From Variovorax saccharolyticus (GTDB taxonomy: Bacteria; Pseudomonadota; Gammaproteobacteria; Burkholderiales; Burkholderiaceae_C), in NCBI RefSeq assembly GCF_030316765.1, contig NZ_JASZYT010000007.1, forward strand, positions 310,001-374,000: a DNA stretch of 64,000 bases, in the 5' to 3' direction. A program made the translations under genes and the position numbers. The notes under the pieces are model-generated. The model saw nothing but the letters and a program-made list of their open reading frames with translations, had not been told where the DNA came from and did not search any database. Positions 1 to 7,320 of this stretch are shown here, one piece after another (the first letter of the stretch is position 1; the number at the start of each line of letters is the position of its first letter).

Positions 1-625
1 TGCTCATGCCCTCGGTCGGGATCTCGCCCGGGCCGACCGCGTTGAGCCGGATCCCGTAGCGCGCCCATTCGACCGCCAGCGACTTGGTCATCACCTCGAT
101 GCCGGCCTTGCTCATCGCCGACGGCACCACATAGGGGCTGCCGTTGTCGACCCAGGTGACGATGATGCTCATGACGCTGCGGAAAGGATCGCCGGCCTTC
201 CATCGGCCCTCCTTCGCCTCCGCCACCCAGCGCTTGCCCACCGCCTGCGTGACGTAGAAGCTGCCGTGAAAGACGATGTTGGCGACCGCGTCGAAGGCGC
301 GCGGCGACAGCGCCTCGGTCGGCGAAACGAAGTTGCCCGCCGCATTGTTGATGAGCCCGGTCAACCCGCCCGACTGCCAGAGGCTCTCGATCATCTCGTC
401 GACCGCCTGGGCATTCCGGATGTCGACGCCGAAGGTGTCGACGCGCCTCCCCGGAAACCGGGTGCGCCAGTCGGCTGCGGTCTCCTCGCAGACGCTCTGG
501 CGCCGGCCGCAGATCGCCACATCGGCGCCGAGGTCCAGGAAGCGCTCGGCCATCGAGCGGCCGAGGCCGGTGCCACCGCCGGTCACCAGGATGCGCTGGC
601 CGGCCATCAGATCGGTTTGAAACAT
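1..625 (-). CDS. SDR oxidoreductase, 2,4-dienoyl-CoA reductase-like (3' end outside window)
   Basis: Partial gene: the start at 625 is inside the window (ATG with a GGAG site upstream), and the C-terminus lies beyond base 1. Read on the minus strand, about 208 residues are visible. The N-terminus has the NAD(P)-binding glycine motif TGGGTGLG at residues 15-22 and the SDR motif NNAAGN at 93-98. The usual YxxxK tyrosine is replaced by serine (SAMSK, Lys173). The context GSPYVVPSAMSKAG resembles the 2,4-dienoyl-CoA reductase branch, which reduces conjugated dienoyl-CoAs in unsaturated fatty acid breakdown. A fatty-acid role is inferred from this and from the neighbouring CoA-transferase; a generic SDR of another substrate is possible. 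Confidence 0.8.
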   Translation of the reverse strand, partial: MFQTDLMAGQRILVTGGGTGLGRSMAERFLDLGADVAICGRRQSVCEETAADWRTRFPGRRVDTFGVDIRNAQAVDEMIESLWQSGGLTGLINNAAGNFVSPTEALSPRAFDAVANIVFHGSFYVTQAVGKRWVAEAKEGRWKAGDPFRSVMSIIVTWVDNGSPYVVPSAMSKAGIEVMTKSLAVEWARYGIRLNAVGPGEIPTEGMS

Positions 626-731
626 GGATGTCTCCTTGTCGGGGTGTTGCTGAACGGATCGCAAGGTGCATCGTAGGCCGGCGGCGGCAAGCCGGTAAGC
701 TCCGAGGCGACACACTCCCAAGGACGCCCTC

Positions 732-1613
732 ATGCCGAATCCCGTCTCTCCCGAACCTGCATTCGCGCCGCTGGCCGGCGTGCGCGTGCTGAGCCTGGCG
801 CTGAACCTGCCCGGTCCGGCCGCCCTGCTGCGCTGCCGCAACATGGGCGCGACCTGCCTCAAGTTCGAGCCGCCCGCGGGCGATCCGATGGGCCTCTACA
901 ACGCCGCCGCTTATGCCGCGCTGCACGCGGGCGTCACCGTGGAGGTCGTCGATCTCAAGGCCGACGCCGGCCGCGCGCGCCTGCACGAGGCGCTGGGCCA
1001 GACCGATGTGCTGCTGACCTCGTTCAGGCCCTCGGCACTGGCCAAGCTGGGGCTGGGATGGACGGCGCTGCAGGCCCTGCATCCGCGGCTGTCGCAGGTC
1101 GCGATCGTCGGCGCGCCCGGCGAGCGCGCCGAGGAGCCCGGCCACGACCTGACCTACCTGGCCGAGAGCGGCCTGGTCACCGGCACCGCGCTGCCGCCGA
1201 CCTTGTTCGCCGACATGGGCGGCGCGCTGCTCGCGAGCGAAGCCGTGCTGCAGGCGGCCCTGCGCACCGGGGCTTCGCACACCGCCGGCGTCTATCTGGA
1301 AGTCGCGCTCAATGCGGCTGCCGACTGGCTCGCACTGCCGCGGACCTGGGGCCTGACGACGCCCACGGGCGCGGTCGGCGGCGCCCATGCGGGCTACCGC
1401 GTCTACCCCTGCGCGGATGGCCGGGTGGCGGTCGCGGCGCTCGAGCCGCACTTCGCGGCGCGCCTCTGCGAAGCAGCCGGCCTGGCGCCGGCGAACATGT
1501 TCGCGTCCGGGACGCACGAAGCGCTCGCCGGCTGGATCGGCACCCGCACGCGCGACCAGCTCGAGGCCATGGCGCGCGAGCGCGACGTGCCCCTGCTCAC
1601 GCTCGCCGACTGA
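732..1613 (+). CDS. Class III (CaiB/BaiF) CoA-transferase, short form
   Basis: Encodes 293 residues. The N-terminus (PLAGVRVLSLALNLPGPAA) has the typical opening of family III CoA-transferases, which move CoA between carboxylic acids through an aspartyl-CoA intermediate. The likely catalytic Asp is Asp139 in GHDLTYLAESG. Members are normally near 400 residues; this one lacks much of the C-terminal part, yet ends cleanly seven bases before the peroxiredoxin stop on the other strand. It resembles the shorter alpha-methylacyl-CoA racemase-like subgroup. The substrate cannot be read from sequence. It is divergent from the SDR gene, with about 105 bases between the starts. Confidence 0.8.
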   Translation: MPNPVSPEPAFAPLAGVRVLSLALNLPGPAALLRCRNMGATCLKFEPPAGDPMGLYNAAAYAALHAGVTVEVVDLKADAGRARLHEALGQTDVLLTSFRPSALAKLGLGWTALQALHPRLSQVAIVGAPGERAEEPGHDLTYLAESGLVTGTALPPTLFADMGGALLASEAVLQAALRTGASHTAGVYLEVALNAAADWLALPRTWGLTTPTGAVGGAHAGYRVYPCADGRVAVAALEPHFAARLCEAAGLAPANMFASGTHEALAGWIGTRTRDQLEAMARERDVPLLTLAD

Positions 1614-1619
1614 TTCGGC

Positions 1620-2273
1620 CTACTTCGGCGCCTTGGCGGTCCGCAGGTAGGGCAGCTTGATGTCGATGCTGCCGTACTTTTCGCGCGCCTGGTCGTCATT
1701 GAGCGCGAGCGCGACGATGACATCCTCGCCCACGGTCCAGTTGGCAGGCGTCGCCAGCGGAACGTTGAAGGTCAGCTGCAAGGCATCCAGGGCGCGCAGC
1801 ACCTCGGCGAAATTGCGGCCCACCGACATCGGGTAGGTCATCGAGAGCTTGAGCTTCTTGTCCGGACCGATGATGAACACCGAGCGCACCGTCGCGGTGT
1901 CGGCGGGGGTGCGGCCATCGGGCAGGTAGGCTTCGGCCGGCAGCATGTCGAAGGCCTTGGACACCTCCAGGCCTTCGTCGGCAATGATCGGGAAGCCGGC
2001 CTTGACGCCGGCGACGCCTTCGATGTCGCCCTTCCATTTCTGGTGCGAAGCCACGCCGTCGACGGAGACCCCGACCACCTTGGTGCCGCGCTTGGCCCAC
2101 TCGTCGGCCAACTGCGCGACCACGCCGAACTCGGTCGTGCACACCGGCGTGAAGTCCTTGGGGTGGGAGAAGAGGATCGCCCAGCCCGAGCCGATCCAAT
2201 CGTGGAAGTTGATGGGTCCCTGGTCGGTATCGGCCGAGAAATCGGGAACGAGATCGTTGATGCGCAATGCCAT
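1620..2273 (-). CDS. 1-Cys peroxiredoxin (Prx6 type)
   Basis: 217 residues, the usual length for the Prx6 subfamily. The peroxidatic cysteine is Cys45 in HPKDFTPVCTTE. The long C-terminal domain after about residue 165 and the absence of a second cysteine place it in the 1-Cys group, which reduces hydrogen peroxide and alkyl hydroperoxides in the cytoplasm. The start ATG follows GGAGGACACTGCC. It runs convergent to the CoA-transferase gene and looks monocistronic. No peroxide-sensor gene sits beside it, and I recognise no operator in the roughly 100 bases upstream. Confidence 0.93.
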   Translation of the reverse strand: MALRINDLVPDFSADTDQGPINFHDWIGSGWAILFSHPKDFTPVCTTEFGVVAQLADEWAKRGTKVVGVSVDGVASHQKWKGDIEGVAGVKAGFPIIADEGLEVSKAFDMLPAEAYLPDGRTPADTATVRSVFIIGPDKKLKLSMTYPMSVGRNFAEVLRALDALQLTFNVPLATPANWTVGEDVIVALALNDDQAREKYGSIDIKLPYLRTAKAPK

Positions 2274-2372
2274 GGCAGTGTCCTCCTAGGTTGTCGAAAA
2301 CCCATCGAGTTTGCCACTATCGCGACCGGCCGGACACTCAGGGAACCCGCGCGACCGCATCGACCCCGAGCC

Positions 2373-3353
2373 TCAGAGCTTGATGCCCGCCGCCTTCACC
2401 GTCGGCCCGAGCACGCCCACCTGCTCCTTGACCATGGCCTCGAAACGGGCCGTGCTCTCGGGCTTGGCGACGATCCCCAGTTCGATCAGCTTCTTCTGCA
2501 CCTCGGGCATCACCAGCACCTCGTTGCAGGCGTCGTGCAGCCGCACCACCATCTCGGGCGGCAGCTTGGCCGGCGCACTGAGGCCGAAGAAGTTCTCCAG
2601 CACCAGCTTGGGCTGGCCCAGTTCGACGATGCTCGGCACTTCGGGCATCAGCGGCGAGCGGGCGCTGCCGGTCACGGCCAGCGGCACCAGCTGGCCGCTC
2701 TTGAAGAAGGGCACGTAAGCGGTGATGACATCGATGCCGACCGGGATCACGTTGGCGATCAGGTCGGTGGTCATCGGGGCGCCGCCGCGGTAGGGCACGT
2801 GCACGAGGTTGGCGCCGGTGGTCTTCTTGATCAGCTCGCCGTGGATGTGGCCGATCGACCCGGGCCCGCCGGAGCCGAAGTCCAGCCGGCCGTCCTTGCG
2901 GGCCCGGGCCTCGAGATCCGCGAAGCTCGCGATGCCCGAGGGCTTGCTGGCCATGATCACCAGCGGCGCAGAGCCCAGGTAGGCGATGTGGGTGAAGGCG
3001 GCGACCGGGTCGTAGGGCTGCTTGTCGAGCGTGAAGGGGCCGAGCGCGACCGGCGTGGTGTTCGACAGCATGAAGGTGTAGCCGTCGGGCGCGGCGGCCG
3101 CGACCTGGGCGCCGCCGATGGTGCCGCCGGCGCCGGGCTTGTTGTCCACCACCACGGCCTGGCCCAGCTTCTTGCCGAGCTGCTCGGCCATCACGCGCGC
3201 CAGGATGTCGCTCGATCCGCCGGGCGGGAAGGTGACGATGATCTTGATCGGCTTGTCCGGCCACTGGGCGAAGGCGGGCAGCGCGAGCGTGGCGGCGCCG
3301 GCGGCCAGCATCTGGAGTGCGCCGCGGCGCGTGGGGGTCAGGGTGGTGGTCAT
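2373..3353 (-). CDS. Tripartite tricarboxylate transporter substrate-binding protein (Bug family)
   Basis: 326 residues from the ATG at 3353; an upstream TTG at 3368 is less likely. The signal peptide has a twin-arginine-like TRRGALQML start and ends around ALPAFA. The mature protein begins with the Bug pattern WPDKPIKIIVTFPPGGSSD and carries PGAGGTIGG, both standard in these periplasmic receptors for carboxylates and related solutes. No TctA or TctB membrane subunits lie in the window, so it is one of the orphan receptors common in this group. It is transcribed divergently from a LysR gene, which probably regulates it. The ligand is unknown. Confidence 0.92.
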   Translation of the reverse strand: MTTTLTPTRRGALQMLAAGAATLALPAFAQWPDKPIKIIVTFPPGGSSDILARVMAEQLGKKLGQAVVVDNKPGAGGTIGGAQVAAAAPDGYTFMLSNTTPVALGPFTLDKQPYDPVAAFTHIAYLGSAPLVIMASKPSGIASFADLEARARKDGRLDFGSGGPGSIGHIHGELIKKTTGANLVHVPYRGGAPMTTDLIANVIPVGIDVITAYVPFFKSGQLVPLAVTGSARSPLMPEVPSIVELGQPKLVLENFFGLSAPAKLPPEMVVRLHDACNEVLVMPEVQKKLIELGIVAKPESTARFEAMVKEQVGVLGPTVKAAGIKL

Positions 3354-3429
3354 GTTGTGGTGCAGCAAGAGGAATGCCCGACTTTAGGAAGGCAACCATG
3401 GCACGCCAATCGCTAGGCAGCAATCAGCG

Positions 3430-3445
3430 GCATAGCAAAGCGCCG
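3430..3445 (+). promoter_or_regulatory. Candidate LysR operator, copy 1
   Basis: The 16-base sequence GCATAGCAAAGCGCCG lies in the divergent region between the Bug gene (start 3353) and the LysR gene (start 3511). The same 16 bases occur at 10153-10168, and an 11-base core recurs inverted at 11153-11163. All three are in intergenic space beside paralogous LysR genes or a likely target. Binding is inferred from recurrence and position only. Confidence 0.45.
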
Positions 3446-3510
3446 CCCCGGAGCCCGCCGGCGACTGGCGCCGGTGCCCCGGGGCACCAAAGTTGTGCAG
3501 GAGACAAGCC

Positions 3511-4485
3511 ATGTCACGCTCCAATGATCCCTTCGACACCTATTTGCTGCGCGTGTTCAGCATGCTCATGAACGAGCGCAGCGTCTCGCGCGCCGCGACC
3601 CGCCTGAACCAGTCGCAGCCGGCCATCAGCACCGCGCTGAAACGGCTGCGCGAGATCTTCGACGACCCGCTCCTGATCAAGGACAAGCAGCGCATGGTGC
3701 CGACCGAGCGCGCCTTGCAGCTCGAGGCCTCGGTGCGCGTGGTGCTCGGCGAGATCGACGCCCTGCTCTCGCCCGGCGACGTCTTCGACCCCGCCACCAC
3801 GCGCCAGACCTTCCGCATCGGCACGCCCGACTACCTGGCGCCGCCGCTGATGGCGGCGGTGGTGCACTACCTGCGCACCACCGCGCCCGGGGCCCGCATG
3901 CTGCTGCAGCCGCTCGGGCCCGACTACGACTACGACGGCGCCCTGGCCGACGGCGAGATCGACGTCGTGATCGGCAACTGGCCGCAGCCGCCCGAGCACC
4001 TGCGCACCACGCTGCTGCTGGAGGACGAGATCGTCTGCCTGGTCGACCGCGACCATCCGGCCGCCGGCGGCATGGTCGCCAGCGACTACCTGGAGGGCTC
4101 GCACGTGGTGCCGCTGCTCTACAGCGGGCTGCAGCGCGGCGTGGTCGAGACCCACCTGGCGGCCCAGCGGCTGCAGCGCAAGCCGACGGTGACCGTGCCC
4201 TACTTCGCGATGGCTCCGCACCTGCTTCCCGGCACCGACCTGATCTTCACCACCAGCCGGCATTTCGCGCTGCACTTCGCGGCCATGCTGCCCCTGGCGG
4301 TGGTGCCGGCGCCGATCGACTTCCCGCCGATGCGCTTCTACCAGCTCTGGCACGGCCGCAACCAGCACGCGCCGGGCCACATCTGGTTCCGTTCGCTGCT
4401 GTCGGCCGTGATGCGCACCGCCAGCGCGACGCGCCATCTGCGGGTCAGTCCGGCGCCGCTCGCCGAAGTTCGCCTGGCCGCCTGA
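3511..4485 (+). CDS. LysR-family transcriptional regulator
   Basis: 324 residues when started at the ATG at 3511, which has a GGAG site eight bases upstream; a TTG at 3493 is the longer alternative. The N-terminal winged helix-turn-helix covers roughly residues 5-65 (VSRAATRLNQSQPAISTALKR in part), followed by the periplasmic-binding-like effector domain. The opening NDPFDTYLLRV is nearly identical to that of the LysR protein encoded at 10183-11127, so the two are close paralogues of a NodD/LinR-like subgroup. It is divergent from a Bug receptor gene, and the intergenic region holds a motif also found at the paralogue's locus. The inducer is unknown. Confidence 0.93.
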   Translation: MSRSNDPFDTYLLRVFSMLMNERSVSRAATRLNQSQPAISTALKRLREIFDDPLLIKDKQRMVPTERALQLEASVRVVLGEIDALLSPGDVFDPATTRQTFRIGTPDYLAPPLMAAVVHYLRTTAPGARMLLQPLGPDYDYDGALADGEIDVVIGNWPQPPEHLRTTLLLEDEIVCLVDRDHPAAGGMVASDYLEGSHVVPLLYSGLQRGVVETHLAAQRLQRKPTVTVPYFAMAPHLLPGTDLIFTTSRHFALHFAAMLPLAVVPAPIDFPPMRFYQLWHGRNQHAPGHIWFRSLLSAVMRTASATRHLRVSPAPLAEVRLAA

Positions 4486-4519
4486 GCCACGCGGCCGGCG
4501 CCTCGGCCGCTTGGCGTAG

Positions 4520-4540
4520 GCCGTCCGCAAAACGGACGGC
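4520..4540. promoter_or_regulatory. Perfect 8-bp inverted repeat before the split-barrel operon
   Basis: GCCGTCCG and CGGACGGC flank a CAAAA loop. It sits between the LysR stop (4485) and the start at 4560, ending 19 bases before that ATG. There is no T-run, so an intrinsic terminator is not well supported. It could be an operator for the downstream pair, or a weak terminator for lysR. Confidence 0.4.
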
Positions 4541-4559
4541 GGCGGGACTTTGAATCACA

Positions 4560-5087
4560 ATGCCGCATCCCGCCGACCGGCCCTGCCCCATGTCCGCCGC
4601 CCCTGCCCGCCCGCTGCTGAGTCCCGATCACATCGCGATGATCGACAAGGGCGTCTCGGCCATCGTCGCCTCGCGCAACGCCGACCACCGGCCCAGCCTG
4701 ATGCGCGCGGTCGGCACCGGCATCGCGGCCGACGCCAGCGAGGTCACGGTCTACGTCTCGCGCAGCCAGTCGCGCCAGCTGCTGCAGGACGTCGCAGCCA
4801 CCGGCCACATCGCGGTGGTCTTCAGCCAGCCGATGAGCCATCGCACGGTGCAGGTCAAGGCCCGCCGCGCCGAACTGCGCGCCGCCGTCGAGAGCGACCG
4901 GCCGCTGCTGGGCCGCTACCTGCGCTCGATGGAGGACGAGGTCGCCTGCGTCGGCTACGACGCCCGCTTCGTGCGCGCGATGCTGGCCTTCGACCTGGCC
5001 GACGTGGTGGCGATCCGCTTCACGCCGACCGAGGCCTACGACCAGACGCCCGGGCCCCGGGCAGGCAGTGCGCTGCCCGCGGCCTGA
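4560..5087 (+). CDS. FMN-binding split-barrel (pyridoxamine 5'-phosphate oxidase-like) protein
   Basis: 175 residues; a second in-frame ATG at 4590 is an alternative and neither has a clear ribosome site. The sequence (IDKGVSAIVASRNADHRP, then VTVYVSRSQSRQLLQDV) fits the flavin-reductase-like split barrel fold of PPOX-related proteins, which bind FMN, F420 or heme and act on small redox substrates. It is too divergent to be PdxH. The next gene starts four bases after its stop and itself begins with a split barrel, so the two are almost certainly co-transcribed and may interact. The biochemical substrate is unknown. Confidence 0.75.
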   Translation: MPHPADRPCPMSAAPARPLLSPDHIAMIDKGVSAIVASRNADHRPSLMRAVGTGIAADASEVTVYVSRSQSRQLLQDVAATGHIAVVFSQPMSHRTVQVKARRAELRAAVESDRPLLGRYLRSMEDEVACVGYDARFVRAMLAFDLADVVAIRFTPTEAYDQTPGPRAGSALPAA

Positions 5088-5091
5088 CGCG

Positions 5092-6447
5092 ATGAGCGCC
5101 CACCCGCCGCCACCGTCGCTGGACGCGATCCGCGCCTGCTTCGAGGGCGCCATTCCGGCCATGATGGCGACCTGCTCGGAAGACGGCACGCCCAACGTCG
5201 CCTACATCTCGCAGGTCTGGTACGTCGACCAGCGGCATGTCGCGCTGTCGTTCCAGTTCTTCAACAAGACGCGGCAGAACATCCTGGCCAACCCGCGCAG
5301 CACGGTGCTGGTGATGGACCCGGTGACCGCCGCCTTCTATCGCCTCGAGCTGCGCTACCTGCGCACCGAGACCGAGGGACCGCGCTTCGAGGGCATGAAG
5401 GCGCAGCTCGCAGGCATCGCCTCCCATTCGGGCATGGCGGGCGTGTTCCGCCTGCTCGGCGCCGACCTCTACGAGGTCGAGGCCATCGAGGCCCTGGAGG
5501 GCGAGCGCCTGCCCCTGCCGCCGCCCCGCCATGGCCTGCTGGCCGGCGTGCGCCGCTCGGCCGAAAGGCTGGCCGGTTGCTGCGCGACCGACGAGCTGCT
5601 GCAGGCCGTGCTGGCGGTGCTCAACGACCAGCTCGACATCCGCCACGCGATGGTGCTGATGCGCGACGGCGCCAGCGACCGCCTCTACACGGTGGCGAGC
5701 TGCGGCTATGCCAGCTCGGGCGTCGGCTCGGAGATCGAGATCGGCCATGGCGTGATCGGCGTCGCCGCGCGCGAGTGCACGCCGGTGCGCATCAGCCACA
5801 TGACGAACGCGGCGAGCTACAGCCACGCGATGCGCAGCAGCATGCGCGAGATCGAGCCCGGCCTGGTGCTCGACACCGAGATCCCGTTCCCGGGCCTGGC
5901 CGAGCCGCACAGCCAGCTGGCGGTGCCGATCGTCTCCAGCGGCCGCCTGCTCGGCGCGCTGTTCGTCGAGAGTCCGCTCGACCTGCGCTTCGGCTTCGAG
6001 GACGAGGACGCGCTGGTCGCGATCGCCGGCCACCTCGGCGCCGCGCTGGAGCTGCTGCGAACGAGCGACGAAGCCGCCGCTGCCGCAGAACCGCCCAGCC
6101 GTGCGCCGCCACCCTCCGGCGCACCGATCGCGGTGCGCCACTACCTCGCCAACAGCAGCATCTTCATCGGCGACAGCTACCTGATCAAGGGCGTGGCCGG
6201 CGCCATCTTCGGCAAGCTCCTGCGCGAGCACACGCAACAGGGCCGCAGCGAGTTCAGCAACCGCGAGCTGCGGCTCGATCCGGCGCTGAGGCTGCCCGAC
6301 CTCTCGGACAACCTCGAGGCCCGGCTGGTGCTGCTGCAACGCCGACTGCAGGAGAACAGCCCGCACATCCGGATCGAGAAGACCGGACGCGGACGCTTCC
6401 TGCTGCGGGTGGAGCGTCCGGTCGCGCTGACCGAGATCGCGGGCTGA
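5092..6447 (+). CDS. PPOX split barrel-GAF-winged helix fusion protein, probable redox/ligand sensor
   Basis: 451 residues. Residues about 10-130 form a second FMN-type split barrel (ATCSEDGTPNVAYISQVWYVD, then KTRQNILANPR). Residues about 155-325 look like a GAF domain (ATDELLQAVLAVLNDQLDIRH, later SQLAVPIVSSGRLLGALFVES). After an Ala/Pro linker, residues 346-445 resemble an OmpR-type winged helix: an NRELR helix, an LSDNLEARLVLLQRRL recognition-like helix and an IEKTGRGRF wing. A protein with a flavin-type input, GAF input and DNA-binding output would be a one-component regulator. The domain calls are from motif reading; the DNA-binding role is inference. It is coupled to the split-barrel gene just upstream and converges with a hemerythrin gene. 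Confidence 0.7.
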   Translation: MSAHPPPPSLDAIRACFEGAIPAMMATCSEDGTPNVAYISQVWYVDQRHVALSFQFFNKTRQNILANPRSTVLVMDPVTAAFYRLELRYLRTETEGPRFEGMKAQLAGIASHSGMAGVFRLLGADLYEVEAIEALEGERLPLPPPRHGLLAGVRRSAERLAGCCATDELLQAVLAVLNDQLDIRHAMVLMRDGASDRLYTVASCGYASSGVGSEIEIGHGVIGVAARECTPVRISHMTNAASYSHAMRSSMREIEPGLVLDTEIPFPGLAEPHSQLAVPIVSSGRLLGALFVESPLDLRFGFEDEDALVAIAGHLGAALELLRTSDEAAAAAEPPSRAPPPSGAPIAVRHYLANSSIFIGDSYLIKGVAGAIFGKLLREHTQQGRSEFSNRELRLDPALRLPDLSDNLEARLVLLQRRLQENSPHIRIEKTGRGRFLLRVERPVALTEIAG

Positions 6448-6456
6448 AGCGGGGCT

Positions 6457-7173
6457 TCAGCCCTGCCCCAGCCCCAGGGCGACACCGAGCTTGGCCCATT
6501 CGCGCTCGCCCAGATGCGGCCGCACGAGATCCAGCGCGGCAGCGAAGGCCGGCGCCGGCGCGTGCGCGCGCATGTCGCCCAGCATCGCGGCGCGCTCGGC
6601 CGGGTTCATGAAGGGCACCATCCAGCGCAGCACGAACATCATCTCCTCGGGCGGGATCGAGGCGACCAGCGCGTCGTGGATCGCGATCAGCTCGGCATCG
6701 GTGTAGCGGGCCCAGAGCACCGCGTTGTGCGCCGTCTCCTCGACATGCATGTGCTCGAAGTTGTGGGCGACGAACAGCGACAGCGCGCGGTACAGCGCCA
6801 GCGCGCGCGCGGCGCGGAACGCGGGCTCGCACTGGAGCAGCGCCGTGGTCTGCGCCGCCAGCGCGACGATGGCCTGCAGGTGCTCCTCGTGCTCGTGCGC
6901 GATCTGGCCGCTGGCACCGGGCGCGCGCGCCTCCATCGCAGGGTGGATGAAATCGTTCTCGTGCTGCAGGTGCGAGCGGCAGAAGTCGAGCAGTTCCAGC
7001 ACGCGCTGCGTGACCTGCGCGAGTTCCAGCGCGTCGTCGCTGTCCATGCGCCCGACAGCCAGCAAGCTGTCGGCCATCAGCGCACGCAGCGCCTTGTGAA
7101 TGCCGGCGTACAGGTCGACGCGGGGCGCTGCGGCCTCCGCGACATGGCGAAGTTCGCGCTGATCGATGTTCAT
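6457..7173 (-). CDS. Hemerythrin (HHE) domain protein
   Basis: 238 residues of mostly helical sequence with His and Glu spaced as in hemerythrin-like diiron proteins: His26, HLQHE at 68-72, the HEHEEH cluster at 93-98 and HNFEHMHVEE at 137-146. Such proteins bind oxygen, NO or iron, or protect Fe-S clusters. The second half, with PPEEMMFVLRWMVPFMNPAER, extends beyond a minimal HHE domain. The gene converges with the split barrel-GAF-winged helix gene, the two stops being nine bases apart. A 14-base perfect palindrome lies upstream. A functional link to the flavin/GAF proteins is a reasonable guess, not shown by sequence. Confidence 0.8.
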   Translation of the reverse strand: MNIDQRELRHVAEAAAPRVDLYAGIHKALRALMADSLLAVGRMDSDDALELAQVTQRVLELLDFCRSHLQHENDFIHPAMEARAPGASGQIAHEHEEHLQAIVALAAQTTALLQCEPAFRAARALALYRALSLFVAHNFEHMHVEETAHNAVLWARYTDAELIAIHDALVASIPPEEMMFVLRWMVPFMNPAERAAMLGDMRAHAPAPAFAAALDLVRPHLGEREWAKLGVALGLGQG

Positions 7174-7267
7174 GGGGTCCTTCTTTCCGGGTTCGGCGGC
7201 AAGCGCACCATGCGCCTGCCCACTCGGAATGAAGTCTAGGAATCGACAGCTTCGCGCGCCGCTAAGA

Positions 7268-7281
7268 ATTGCTTAAGCAAT
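7268..7281. promoter_or_regulatory. 14-base perfect palindrome upstream of the hemerythrin gene
   Basis: ATTGCTTAAGCAAT is fully self-complementary and lies about 95 bases upstream of the hemerythrin start at 7173, in AT-richer DNA than its surroundings. A dimeric regulator site is plausible; it does not match an FNR box (TTGAT-N4-ATCAA) exactly. Confidence 0.4.
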
Positions 7282-7320
7282 CCCTCACCGAACCTTAAAT
7301 TTCGCCCGCCGGCGCCGTCC

